The notes under the pieces are model-generated. The model did not search any database and was not told the origin of the DNA. It was given only the letters and a program-made list of their open reading frames with translations. DNA of 64,000 bases from Sitta carolinensis (lineage: Eukaryota; Chordata; Aves; Passeriformes; Sittidae), in contig CM063284.1 of NCBI GenBank assembly GCA_032173965.1, positions 108,085,910 through 108,149,909 on the forward strand. The letters run 5' to 3'. Positions within the stretch are counted from its first letter, which is position 1, and every line of letters starts with the position of its first letter. Below are positions 1 to 12,334 of the stretch, one piece after another. Made by a program: the position numbers and the translations under genes.

Positions 1-2393
1 CTCAATGAACAGAAGTTTTTCAAAAGCTTATCTAAATAGGTTTTCCAATGAACGACAGACATCCATGAATCCTAGCACTTTCATTCTCCCCTAGGAATTT
101 TATAGTAGCTTGCATGTAAAAAATGAATCAAAAATCCCTTTGAAACCAAACAAAAAGAAGAGACACCACTGTCGATGCTTCTCTGCAGAAGAACAAAAGA
201 ATTAGATGAAAGATGGTAGACATGTTGCTTAGGCAATATGGAAAAATACTCAGAGGTTATGCTTGTCAATGAAATATAAGATTCTGTGGAACAGAAAATA
301 GAAATAAAGGAAGAAGATTTATATGGAGTGCTTGTTTCTAGGTGTTTTTATTTTTCCAGAATTTGTATTTGCGTTCCCAGTATTGATTGTATTAAATGGC
401 TTCATTTTCACTTTAGTTCTATTGACTACATACCTGAAGCTCTATTATGATGGCATTATTTTGAATTTCCTGATTTCAGGACAGGTGCCTCAAATCTAAA
501 CTAAATAGCCTGAGACGATTCGAACATGTCTTTAAATAGCACTGAGCTGCTGTGCATTTGCCACTTTAATGAAGTCACTGCAACAAGACATTCTGTCATC
601 CAGAGCAGCAAAAGCCTCACTGCAAACTGCATCAATTTAAGCTCAGCTAATTTTTTTAATTTAATTTTTTTTTAAAGATTTAATATCTTTCCTAATTTTT
701 TGTTGCTCCACTTCATCTCTTTGGTCATGGTGTCTACATTAGGAATTTAGCTCAGCTGTTTCACTCCACAGCTCTGTTCCTATTGAGCTTCAGCTCCTGG
801 TGTATCATCAGTAGCCAATAACAGATGCTAGATCTGTCCCAGCTGTTTTATGGGGACACAGTATGTCCCAGCTGACATACTGTGGCAAATTGTTATTTTA
901 CAGTGTATTGTCTATTTATTTTTCCAGTGTATCATAGAGCTTGCCTACCTTGCTGTTGTAGGAGATCCTTTCATTAGTGGTATTGCTTTACATATTATTC
1001 CCACATATGTTACAAAGTATGAAGCAGTCACAACAAATATGACAGTGAAAGCTGTTCTCTGGTCAACCTTTCTTTTTCTGGACAAGAAAAAGTCATTAAG
1101 GATGTTTTTACTCAAGAAAGAAAACAAATGAGCAAAAGGTTGGATCCAAAAAAAAGCATCAGATAAAGTGAGGCTGTGGACTACAGATAAATTGCAGAAT
1201 AATTGCCATCAATAACTTGTTATTCATTTTACTGTTGCCAATCTCCTGTTTTTTCATTGTATAATATTTAGATAAGAGATTACTGTTGGGAATTACAAGA
1301 AGGAAGACAGGAAGAATAACATCCAGCTATCCAGGCTGTTGATAATCTCACAGTCAGGCTACCTTTGCAAAAAACCTGACGGTGGCATTAGACTATACTA
1401 AAGTTACCCTGAATAAAACCTATGTACCTGTCTGCCAAACTGAAGGCTAAACAGTGACAGATATAGGGCAAGGACACCTCAGCCTCCCTCCAGCATTTCC
1501 CAGGCTGCAAGCAGCCCTACCCCTACCACAGAGTGAAAATGAGGTGTTTCCAAGCTGGGAAACTCTAAGGACAGGCTCTGCATTCCAATCCTCCATGCTC
1601 ATATTGTGAAACTTTGAGGTAGTGAGGAGTGAAGAATACTGTGGAAGCTCCCTGTGAGCACAGGGAGGAGTGGGTTTCAGACAGGTCATTTTCACAAGTG
1701 GCCATCACTAGACATTGACAGACCCAACAGACCTGCAGTTTCTACTCAGTCCATGACCCTTTGTCTTGTGTTAAGCCTAGACATGTCATGTGCACAAAAG
1801 AGAAGACCCAGAGCACTCGGGATTCAAAGTAGTCTTTTTGACCTTCGGGGAATACATGAACTTTAATGCAGCTCTGACATGAAAAAAAAAACCAAAAACA
1901 GAACCACTCTACTGTCAAGGGGGCACAGAAACCTCTGTGTCCTTCACATCTGTGGAGTGGTTCTGTGTATGTGGCAGGTTGACATTATGTTCTCCACCTG
2001 TGAGCAGGTAGAAATCCCAGTGGTGTCTCTCCCTAACCAGACCATGGGGCTTTTATGGTAGATGAAGCACTTATGTAGCTGGGCCCTTCTTCCCAGAAGT
2101 GGTCACAAACCACCCCAGGCAGAGGAGGCAGGCTTCACATCACCTTCATTCAGAGATGTAGATACACACATGGAAAATTGTAATTGCAGGACTTTGGGAT
2201 AACGACAAAGACTGGATTAAAACTCCTCAATTAAACCTCAGACTTGCATGGAAGTCCATGCAAATTACTAGCACTTGACCTCCTCTTGTGATAGATCTGT
2301 AAGTGTTAATTCAGAATGGGTAGCTGGTGAAATTTACCTGATTTCCCCAGTCCCTATCTGCATCAACTGGATTGTAGACTTGATGGTTGGCAT
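1..2393. other. Non-coding stretch, no gene recognised
   Basis: AT-rich, unique-looking DNA with short T-rich and A-rich runs near 650-680 and 1881-1892. The longest open frame is 93 codons (850-1131, + strand). It is rich in hydrophobic residues, matches no family I know and has no recognisable splice or start context. I see no repeat with a clear family and no RNA gene. Confidence 0.6.
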
Positions 2394-2436
2394 GAAAAGG
2401 TGGACTTGATGATCTTAGGGGTCTTTCCAACCTTCT
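2394..2436 (+). mobile_element. CR1 retrotransposon 3'-end remnant (short)
   Basis: About 40 bases read like the conserved tail of avian CR1 in the sense direction: a GGTGGACTTGATGATCTTAG core followed by GGTCTTTCCAACC. In intact copies this block sits just before the terminal ATTCTATG octamers, which are missing or decayed here; the following bases are only vaguely similar. The upstream limit is unclear. This is inferred from recalled CR1 3' sequence and needs a repeat-library search. Confidence 0.6.
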
Positions 2437-2439
2437 TCA

Positions 2440-3580
2440 GGACCCTCTTCCTCTAATTCATACAGCCACAGGATGAATAGTACTGTCAGTCTATTAGGGC
2501 AGAATCCAGTCCCATCTTCAGAGTGGGGTCCACTAACTTTCCATGTTGTTTTTAATGAGATGGATTATAGAAAGGACAATGATTCCTAAATTTACAGGGC
2601 ACACCGGCCTGGATATAGAGAAAGGGAATCAAGAACAAAAATTCTGACAAATTGGAAACACAAACTGACAAAATGAAATCCATGGTATTAGGGGCAAGTA
2701 GAAGTTTTTAAACCAGGCAGAAGCACTGACTTGCACGAATACACTTGGTGAACTTCTGGACACATAGGAGTTTAGCAGAAAAGAACCTGGGCATATGTTT
2801 TGTTTGAGTGAATAATATCAGTCTTATGTCAAAAAAAACCCCAATAAACCAAAAAAATAAAGCTTATTGCACTGCATGAACAAGAAAAAAACCTGCAAGA
2901 AAATGACAATTTTCTTTTCTTTCTATTGTAAAGGGTCTGATGAAACACTCTATACACTTTTAGGTAGTGTGCAAAATAAAGGGTGCAGAGTAGAAAAAAG
3001 AGTGAAAGTGAATATTAATAGACCCAGCTTGCAACACAAAGGATTTGGCATAGATGTCAGGGAAAAACTTTCTAGTGGTAAATATAGCAGTGCACAGGGA
3101 TAGATTTCCTGGGAAGCCTCCCAAAATAGATTGGCATCTGTCAGCTAATGTACAGTTGATTACTGTGGGTAAAAGGATAGATAGGATGATCTCTTGATTC
3201 TCTAATTTTTGACAAAATGTTTAGTTTACATTTAAGCAAAAGCAAAAAATGCTACTGAGTTCAAATGCTCATGTTACATTGCACAGCTTAAAATGCAGCT
3301 AAAAAGAATGCAGGAGTTTATGTTTTATTATTTTTATTTAAAAGAGAAAATGAATAATGAGCTATACAAAAGTTCTTAATAATGAGAAGATACCATTTAA
3401 ATGACTCCAGTAGTGTGCTAAAGCTCATATCTTCCAGGAAATAAGCAATGTCCTCACTTTGACTAACCAATATTTGCATGGAGACAAATTATCTGTGCAC
3501 ATGGCTGTAGCCTCACAATAAAAGACAGTCAATTTAATATGAAGAATAATGGAGAACAGAGTTCTGAAGGAGATTAAATT
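2440..3580. other. Non-coding stretch, nothing recognised
   Basis: AT-rich DNA with A-rich runs near 2829-2860. No coding frame above 80 codons, no repeat family and no RNA gene could be supported. Confidence 0.55.
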
Positions 3581-3585
3581 ATTAC

Positions 3586-3602
3586 TTTTTTTTTTTTTTT
3601 TT
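3586..3602. repeat. Homopolymer T run (17)
   Basis: Seventeen consecutive T residues. No retroposed body or target-site duplication is visible beside it, so it is treated as a simple repeat. Confidence 0.9.
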
Positions 3603-3626
3603 AATAGGGGAAAGGTGAGTTTGAGC

Positions 3627-3657
3627 ATGTGTGGGTGTGTGTATATGCACACACACA
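3627..3657. repeat. TG/CA dinucleotide repeat, self-complementary
   Basis: An imperfect TG run passes through TATATG into a CA run, so the two halves can pair with each other. This is a short microsatellite with alternating purine-pyrimidine character, which can favour Z-DNA or a hairpin; any function is inference. Confidence 0.8.
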
Positions 3658-3732
3658 GGTGCTGTGTTTTTATGAATATACACATTCATGTCTAAATTCA
3701 CATTGTATTAAAGTAATGTTTTATTTTGTTGA

Positions 3733-3745
3733 TGTTTTTTTGTTT

Positions 3746-3777
<32 letters not shown>

Positions 3778-3778
3778 G
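3733..3778. repeat. (GTTTT)n-like simple repeat
   Basis: A T-rich tract with four regular GTTTT units in its second half and irregular G-spaced T runs in its first half. Simple low-complexity DNA. Confidence 0.85.
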
Positions 3779-3779
3779 T

Positions 3780-6410
3780 AGCTGGAGGTTGGTTGTTTAT
3801 TTTTTCTTTTATATGATATTAAAGGACTCTGGCTTTACATCTTCATAGTTTTTATTCATTGCTAATGGCAAGTTGAGCATGGTGTTCTCAGTACCAGCCT
3901 CTTATCCACACAGGCAGAGGAAATTTTTATAGAGGGCTGCAAAAGGTGCTTTGCACAGTGTTACAATCTAAGCAAAACATTCATTGAGCACACACAGAGG
4001 TGGTCTTATTTTAAAGTTTCTTCCTTCATCTCCAGCCAAAGAAATCCTTAGCAATTGCTATATACAGGCCAAGCTTTTATCTTCAGCTGGTTGTGCTATA
4101 TTATTCTACTAGAAAAACACTGGGAGAATATTTGGATAATGGATTATACTTTTCAGTCTGAGGTAATTCAAAAGGTTGAAGGATTTTGCTCAGTGTTATA
4201 TCCAGTAAACAGAGTATCACCTTTCAGCACAGCCAAGAATGGAAATGTTCAGCTGAAAATGTAAACATGTTGGTAAGTTATGAATGTGAAGAAAGGAAAT
4301 GATATTGTTTTGCTATGAAGGTTCAAAATAACCACTGAAATGGCTCTAAGCAAACCTCAAATCTTCCAGTCACATGCAATTCTCAACAGTTCTTATTTAC
4401 CTTGCTGTTAGGAATAAGAAAAAAGAAACAGATTTTTATATTAAACTGCTTTTCTCTTTTAGAATGATTCCAAAATGCTCTAAGGGCTAATGTAGAGAAA
4501 TCAAATACAGCTATGGAATGAAGCCACAGTTTTAGAAGTATACAAACTGCATGTGCCAATTTTTCTAAATGCTTAACTAAAAACTGAGGTTGCAAACCCA
4601 CTAATGGCACAGATTATCCCTGGGATGCTTGGAAGAACACTCTGGTACTGTACATGGAACTATGGGCTCCAGGGTCATGGCAGGTCAGGCTTTTAACTCA
4701 GGTCAAGGATTTTTTGATTAGAAAAATAGTCCAGCTAAGAGATGATTTAAATTTCCTCCAGCACTTCTGGAGTCTACAATTTCACACAAAACAAACCTGA
4801 GCTAGGGTGCAGGTCTTTCAAACCATGTTGCTGAAACTGCCTGCAGTCATCAAATGATAAAAGCTTTAAAAATGGTGACACTCAAGTGCTCTTCTGGGGG
4901 AAGTTTACTCCACCCTATGCTGGTGTTCATGTCCTGCACCTATCCCACTCACTGCCACATCTGCTCAGCTGGGTTCCTCCCATGTGCTTGCACAGACCCA
5001 GAGATATGTTGGTTGGCAGGAACTCCTGGAAAGGGTGTTGCTGCCTCCTCAAAACAGGTCCTTGTCCAGCCCTTTGTCAAGGTCAGCTCTAGGTGTTTTA
5101 GACATATGCCATAGTCTTCTTCATCTCTCTCCCTCTTTGTCTTGGCAGGTCTTGTTGAGGTTTTCAGGAGCCTCATGAACACTCAGACCCACAAATACAT
5201 AGTTTTCTTTACAACACAATGCATTCTACATAGAGATTTATCCAAATGGTATTTGCATGAACAGCCAAAATAGCGATAATGCACCTTGTTACTAAATATG
5301 TACAAATGGCTGCTCAGGAATGCAGGAGAGCATGGAAGCTCTCACATTTGGACCTCCAGGGCTGTCAAAGTGACCTCTTAATAGACTGGCAGGGTCTATA
5401 AATATAATTCATTCATTTTATCATCTTATTTGTTAGAGCTTGAATTTCCTTTGATATATTTGCCTACTCCCAATTTCAAAGGTCAGTTTGGCTAGTATGA
5501 ATCGTATTCATGATTCACAGAATTACACTCTGTAATACTGCCAAGAAAACAAGCTGAAACACAGTAAAACAGTCCTGGAATAATCACTCTTTACCAGGTA
5601 TCCTGAGGGTTGTCTCTTATGCTGCAGGAAGAAACCACTTCTATTGTTGCCACAAGTAGAAAGGACATTCAAATTCTGGTGAGCAAGCTCTCTTTAAGCT
5701 TGAATGGTTGTTGTTGTTCATCCATTAACTGTAGATCTTACTCATACTGTCCCTTCATGGTTACTGAGTTTTGATTGCTTTGGCTGGGTGAAACAGAAAG
5801 ACTGTGGTTGTTATCAACAAACACTGTCAATCAGCTTATTTGTTGACTTTGGTGCAGAAATTCAATGGCTTGGCTTCCTACTTTGTACACAGCTCTGGAG
5901 TGCATTTCCCTGTAAAACAAATGTGTTCCTCCATAATCTTCCTTTTTGTTGCCAAATCTCATAGATTCTGAAACAGTGTCCTGCTATATGGTGATAGAAG
6001 GCAGTACATAGGCACCACATTTATCCACAGTATTTTGTTTCTCCATTTTCTGTTTGCAACTGGCTATTTCCAAATGATGAATCTATCAGTGTTTACCTTA
6101 AAATTAAAGTCTATATAACTGCCTGGAATTCCACCACTAGATAGGAAATCACTATAGCAAACCTGCTGCCTTTGGATATAAGGTTTAATAAGGTTAGTGT
6201 TATTTTCTGTAGCAGTAGGGATTAGCTTGAATTCCACCACATTTCTAGATACATAAATGTTTGTCTATTAATTGCCTGTTTAATATTATGTATTGAAGGC
6301 ATTTACTACAGCCTCGTAGTAAGGTAAATACTAGGCAGTAGTAAGTAAATAATATTTAGCCCTCTCCAATGCAGTTACAAAGGAGTGTTTCATTAGCCTA
6401 CTATGGAGAC
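3780..6410. other. Non-coding stretch, nothing recognised
   Basis: Unique-looking sequence. Around 4850-5180 several overlapping open frames of 60-90 codons occur on both strands; they reflect a locally GC-richer patch and none resembles a known protein. A small perfect 7-bp inverted repeat (TTACTAC, 6303-6309, with GTAGTAA, 6316-6322) lies near the right end. Confidence 0.55.
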
Positions 6411-6488
6411 CCTGCCTCTGCCCCACAGCTGTCTGCCTGTACCCCACAGCTGCCTGCCTGCCTGCTGGGCACCCCACAGCCCTGTGCC
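6411..6488. repeat. Short imperfect tandem repeat (CCCCACAGC units)
   Basis: Three copies of CCCCACAGC start at 6421, 6442 and 6472, separated by CTGCCTG-rich spacers of unequal length. This is a degenerate minisatellite-like patch in otherwise unique DNA. Confidence 0.7.
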
Positions 6489-6489
6489 A

Positions 6490-9400
6490 GAGGTAGGCAC
6501 CAATGAGGTGAATGGCTGATGTTGAGTGTCTTCTCAGGTCTCACCCTAATCACAGCAGTTACTGCTTGGGATTGTGTACTCTATTTAATCATTTCTATTT
6601 TTCCTTACTGTTGCAAGGAAATGCTGTAGAGTGCTGCAGAACTTCAGTTTCCTAAGCATCTCCCCCTTTTCTAGGCACTCTGCATGCCCGGCTGCCTGCA
6701 GATACCTTCCTCATGAGTGTGAGGTGCCAGAAAAATGTTCCTCAGAGAGGTTTTTTGTTTCTAATAGCCTTTTCAGACAAGCCACAGTGGAATTAGGAAT
6801 CAGTGTGGTGATTTAATTGGACAGCTTGCTTTATTTTCTACACACTGGAGATTTTTCCTCCATCTGCTTCCATGGGAAAAAAGACTGCAGTCCTTAAATG
6901 GAGGAATTGGACTGAAATTAGTATATTTTACTAGCAGAAGGGATGAGTAGAAATGAAAAAAATCCCATATTCTGAAGAAACATTATTTCCAGGTGATTCT
7001 CAGTGAATCAAAGCAGAATGCTGTTAACTTGTCTTTCTTTTCCTTACCTTGGTACAGGTCAGGAATGCCTGTTCTTGAGCCACATTGCACACAGTGGCAT
7101 CTAAGCCTGGTATGAAATACCCTCACCTGACTTTGAAGAAGCTTTTGAACTCTTTCACTCTATCAGTGTTACTCCTTCTGGCTCCCTTTCCACACTTGCA
7201 GCTCCCCAACACCTCATGGTTTGTCAGTAATTTGCAGTGCTAATATTGAGCAATCACTTCAGCAATAAGAAAGTATATAATTATGTCAGATCTCTTCCCA
7301 GCTATGTCTAATGACAGGTTAGTCTGCATTTCAATACTTAAAGTGCATTGTAACAACAAGCCATGTCAGAACTAAGGGCAGAAATTGGCTTAATAAAACA
7401 CTTTATATGAAGGCAAGGGCTAATGTTACTTTGACAAAGTTAAGAGATGCTATCTTCATGGTGAGTTACTCAGATCTATTAATATCCTGCTTTATATAAA
7501 TTTGCTTTTTCTATAGGAAAATATCTGCTGTTAGACTAGTTCTATTTTATTCTCCAGTCAGGAAAAAACATACCCCTGGATTGATCGAAAACATTTCCAG
7601 TTTGAACCACATTACTTAGCAGACATTGATTTTATTAGTCACATTGTGTTGTTCCTATTACCCAGCTGAGTGCATATTCAAGCTCCTTGAGCAACAGTGC
7701 TTGCCTTGGCAAAATATAATGTTTGGTTTCCAAGGGCATTTTTAAATAAATTGCTAAAATTGTTTTTCCACAAACATGGAGGACAAAATCCTTTTCACTT
7801 GAATGTTCATAGAAAGACAAAAGAAAAGGAGTAGAGGCACATGTCATTGCTTTCAACTCAGCTCTATGTTACCTTGAGTAAACAGAAAATGTTTTTATTG
7901 CCTCCAATCAAAGGTTTCAAATATCCCCCATTTCTCTGTTAGGGAGGAAAGAAAACATTTCAAACTAGGATGAAAAAGAGGACTCAATAACTGGCAATGA
8001 GGGTCTTCAATTGTGGGGGATCAGGTTGAGTCTCAGTCACCATCTCTACACAACAGAACTGCTGCAGGAAGAGCTGAGTCGATACTGTCACAGCACAGCT
8101 GGTGGCAGAGGTTTGTGTTACTGATTTGAATTGGTAAGTCAAACCCTAAAAATTTAAATCCCTGCTCCTTGTTCTAGTGTAGGGTTATTTCTTAGCCAAG
8201 GATATGTGCCTTGTTCTTTCTGGAAACTCCTTCTTGCCCCTTGCAAAAATTTAGTGCTGAAGAATCAAAAATTCCTAGCAAAACCCAGTTTTTTTTCAGA
8301 GAGGTGCTATTTTAAAGGGAGGAAATGGTAAGCTATGTGATTGTTGTCTCCTTACACCTGGACTGAAGTTTGCCTGTGGGTTTTGATATCCCATCTTGTA
8401 TGGATGTAAGTGTGGCAGCACTTGTTCCTTCTCAGAAGAAGATGAAGAGCATTTTAAAATTGTATTGCATACAGATGGCTCACTGTATCAGAATGGTTCT
8501 CTACCTTAGAGACTACATAAACTCAGCCTCTGAATGTCATACTTTTGACTCATCCCAAGGCAAAAGATCACTGCTGGTATGCATTAGCAGTGAGTCCTCA
8601 ACACAGCAACCACACAAGAAATAGTTTCTTGTTTAACTGAACATTTCTAAGATTTACTAATTTATAGATGAAACTTCTTCTGATGCAAAGCTTTATACAC
8701 AAAACAGGAACCATTAATAAAATGTTCTGTGACATTTGGCAAATCAGGAAACTTCTGGCTACATTAATCAATGGGAAACAATCACTTCAAAAAGTCTGTG
8801 TTTCTGACGAAATGCATGAATGTTGAAATTAATGTAAATGGATGATAACAAAATATTTTCACACTTTACTGACAAGTAATGGTAGAAATCATTATCCTAA
8901 TGACTTATGAACTTTTTACGCTAGAGTGATGCACAGTGGAAATATAATGACTTTCTATTCTGCCTTTGACATAGTAAATTAATGGAAATTATTAATGCAG
9001 AGGATTTCATTTCTGTGTATGTTTTCTGTCAGCTACAGAGAGAATACAAGTGATGTTCTATCCCTCCGCATGTCTTAACCTCAGGTCTTCATCTACACTA
9101 GTAAAACAGGCTCTTTAGTTAAAATGGACTGCAGTTTCTCCAGCACCAATCTTAATGCAGTTAAATCTGTCATACCAATAGAGCAGTTCCCTCATGGGCA
9201 AGAAAGTAAATCAGTTATGCATATTTTCCTGTCTGCACCTGTGCCATTGACAACAGAGACCTCTTTCATTTATTTATATTTCATTTATTTATAATTGTAG
9301 TGTGATTGGTATTTCCAGCATATAGGAATAACTTCTGTATTTGGATCTAACTTCTGTTATAAATTGACATCAGTATTTCTCCATCTCCAGCTATACATGC

Positions 9401-9998
9401 TCTCATTAACTTCATGCTGTTGCTGAGATTCTCATCACTGATATTTTAGGTAAGCATTGCTGTGCTCTTGGGAACAACCAATGGTGTCCTCATGGATGGT
9501 GGAATCACTGCAGCACATCAAACCTGTCACTCTGCAATGCTTGGAGCTGAAAAAGCCTTGAGTTCTGTATTTTGCTGTAATTGCTCTAGGTGAAGCATGG
9601 TATATCACCATAACTTTCACGTCTTGTACTTGAGGTGGTTCTGCTAGTAAAATCCCAAAAGGACAGTTACAACCTTGACATACTTGCCCTACCCCTTAGG
9701 CTTTTCTGATGCTACCACCACAAACTACTTAATACAAGATTCACCTGTAGTTAGAAATGCCACTAGAGATACATTCAAAAATTGTGTAGGACCTTTATCT
9801 CATATATCTATGTCCACATTTTTTGGGAAAGGGAGCTCTTATACCAGCAGAGTTAAAGCAGAGTAAATAAATAAGGCCCCAGAATCTGTAAAACAAAAGA
9901 TTTAGGGCCAACTGCCTGAAAGAAAGAAGAGCGTCAACTTTTGTGCCACTGTCCTAATGTGACTTGAGAGTAAGAAGAAAGTTTTTCAGCTTTCCATT
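6490..9998. other. Non-coding stretch, nothing recognised
   Basis: AT-rich unique-looking DNA. Open frames stay at or below 84 codons on both strands and resemble no protein family. No retroelement, RNA gene or long repeat was recognised. Confidence 0.55.
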
Positions 9999-10167
9999 GA
10001 AGAAAAGAAAAACAAAGGGAGAAAAACAAAGAATAAGGATAAAGGAAATAAGGAAAGAAAAAGAGGACAAAAGGAGAAAGAAAAACAAAAAGAAAGAAAA
10101 AGAAAAAGGAAGCAAAGGGGAAGAATCAAAAAGAAAAAAATAAAAAGAAAAATGAGAAAGAAAAAAA
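9999..10167. repeat. Polypurine (A/G-rich) low-complexity tract
   Basis: About 170 bases almost wholly A and G on the + strand, with few pyrimidines and irregular AAAGAAA-type units. The complementary strand is open for about 70 codons of Phe/Leu/Ser, an artefact of composition and not a protein. Confidence 0.85.
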
Positions 10168-10758
10168 TGCAACTTGCCATAAGTTCATAAAAATATAGTG
10201 ATATTTGCAGAATATGTAATAATTACAGCTCTTCAGTTAGATCGAGGCATTACCAAAAAGAAGAAATAGTTTGGCACACAGAATGTCTCTTCCAAAAACT
10301 CTTCCCCATCAGCATGTCCTCCCAAGCAGGTAGCCAGCTTGACAGGCCAAGGGAGCTCTTGCACTGCTGGTGACGATGAGGTGCTCTCAGCAGCCCATGC
10401 ATCCCGAGCCAGGAGCAGACAGAGGAGATGTCACCCCTGGGGATGGTGGCAGAAATAGCCATTTGCGTGTAGGGTTTTGTTCTTATTGGCAGGAGAAGGC
10501 CTTTGAGGAATAAAGCCTAGGTCACACAAAAACATAAAAAGCAGAACTCCTTTTTTCTTGTCTGCAGGCACTTCCATTGTAAAAGTTAGGGCCTGCTGCT
10601 CACAGAGGTTTCTGTGTAAATGAAGGTCTGCCCTCGCGCCACTGCAGCGGAAGAAAGGAGTCTCAAAGCAGATGCTGGCACACACCGGCATTAAAGTTCC
10701 TCACAAAGGCCACGTGGATAGCAAGAGACGTGCCAGGTGCTGGTTCCTCCCATGCCTG
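10168..10758. other. Non-coding stretch, right part GC-richer
   Basis: The left part is AT-rich. From about 10300 the sequence becomes more GC-rich, with a few CpGs near 10630-10720. Open frames of 70-90 codons on the minus strand match nothing known. It is too CpG-poor to call a CpG island by eye. Confidence 0.5.
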
Positions 10759-10779
10759 CCCCCCCCCCCCCCCCCCCCC
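10759..10779. repeat. Homopolymer C run (21)
   Basis: Twenty-one consecutive C residues followed by AGGGG. The minus strand therefore carries a G run able to form a quadruplex. Such runs are unstable and error-prone in sequencing, so the length may not be exact. Confidence 0.95.
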
Positions 10780-11312
10780 AGGGGTGCTGAGCTTTGCCCT
10801 GGGCAGCTGTGACCACATTCCCGTTAGGAAGGCACACAGCAGCGCCAGTCGAGTGACGCCACAGCCAGAGCAACACATGACTGATGAACTGCATGGCTTT
10901 GGCGTGACAGCAGCCAGCCTGCCCACAGCACAGAGCACTTCCTGCGCTCAGCTCTGTCAATGCACCCTCAGGGGCACTGCAGACTGCCCTTGCAAACAAG
11001 TAAATATAGACACCGAACTTGCTTTTGTAAGCTTCTGTCTCTTCCCACATTTCAGATCTTTCTTACCCACCAATAGTTGATATCTTGCTGTGTACTTCTC
11101 AAAAGTCAGGAAAGAGTAAATTTAGATTCTCTCAGGGATAGACTTAGAATGAGAATATACACAGTACTTCAGGGAAAACAAGAAAATATTCTTTTCTGGT
11201 TCACATAAAATTGGACTTTTTAGTTAAATACAAATTCTCTGCAGTTACTATTGACTGGTATTTCAGCTGACTCAGCTAATGTCTATAAACACAAAGGGTA
11301 CTCATTCTCTAA

Positions 11313-11317
<5 letters not shown>
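10780..11317. other. Non-coding stretch, left part GC-richer
   Basis: GC-richer to about 11000, then AT-rich. Open frames of about 120 codons (10691-11050 minus; 10730-11080 plus) run across or beside the C run and owe proline or glycine strings to it. No protein family is recognised. Confidence 0.5.

Positions 11318-11349
<32 letters not shown>
11318..11349. repeat. Homopolymer A run (32)
   Basis: Thirty-two consecutive A residues. A poly-A tail of a retrocopy was considered, but there is no recognisable gene body or poly-A signal just upstream and no flanking direct repeat is evident. Treated as a simple repeat. Confidence 0.9.
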
Positions 11350-11351
<2 letters not shown>

Positions 11352-12300
11352 TTAATTCCTGCAAAACCATGATCAGAAATATAGCAGCACTTATCGGAAC
11401 CTAAGGGAGGAAGCAAAGCAGTGACTTACTGCTGAAAGATTCCACAGACAGGCAGTAAGCTACTAAGTTCTGCTCCATTCACTGAAAGAAGGAAACCTAA
11501 TGAATACCATACAATTTGAAGAACAGGACAATAGGCAAGTGTTCCTCAGCTAGTCCTGAGCAAACTCCAAGGTGTCTCTTCAGGGCACAAACCACGAGGT
11601 AAAGGGCATCAATCTATGCAAATTAGAGACACAGTGGAGAGGAATACCTTTGGCTCTTGCTTTCTACTTGAGGGAGAGCTGTTTGATGGTTATGACACTA
11701 GGCTAGAACAGGCAGGAGAGAGCTAAAAAATCCATCCATAACCTTTGAAAATGAGCTCAGGAGTCTTTGAGTGAGTGGGTATTGTTTGAATCAAGCCAAA
11801 GGATGAGGTGCACCTGCAAGGAAAGCTATCCCTCTCTTCTCTATGACGGCATGTCACCAGGATCTTTTTGAAGGTAATTTGAGACATGAATCTGACTTCT
11901 CAGGTGCAATTTTTTTCTCCTTTAGCTGTAAAACAATACTGGACAGTTCAGTGATGTGATCAATATATTTCAGATATTTCCTGAAGTTGAATCACCTGAC
12001 TTATGTAGGAGGGCAGTATATAATGATGTTGTTTTGCTTTACAGCTCAAAGAGACTGGAAAGGAGGCAAGGATAATACAATATCTTCAGGAATCTTGACA
12101 TGATTGATATGTACCCATATTCTCAAGTGTAAAAGTACAAAATAAAACCACAGGGAAGCAAACTCTGATCAGAGTGTACCATAAGCACAGTAGTAGAGCC
12201 GGTTGCATTCTTCCTTTGCCAGTGCAGGAAAGACTGGCTAACACACAGTGGGCACATTGTTACTTAGATAACACAAATGAACCCTGCAAAACTGCCATTA
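11350..12300. other. Non-coding stretch, nothing recognised
   Basis: Unique-looking DNA without a sizeable open frame, recognised repeat family or RNA gene. Confidence 0.55.
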
Positions 12301-12305
12301 AATAA

Positions 12306-12330
12306 AAGAAAACAAACAAACAAACAACCA
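12306..12330. repeat. (AAAC)n short simple repeat
   Basis: A few CAAA units in a row in an A-rich setting. Ordinary microsatellite. Confidence 0.75.
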
Positions 12331-12334
12331 CACA

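Noticed and set aside
850..1131. 93-codon hydrophobic frame
   Set aside because: No known membrane protein resemblance, no exon context, and the opposite strand is also open over part of it.
10663..11080. Frames of 91-119 codons on both strands near the C run
   Set aside because: Glycine or proline strings come from the C run; the frames overlap each other and match no family.
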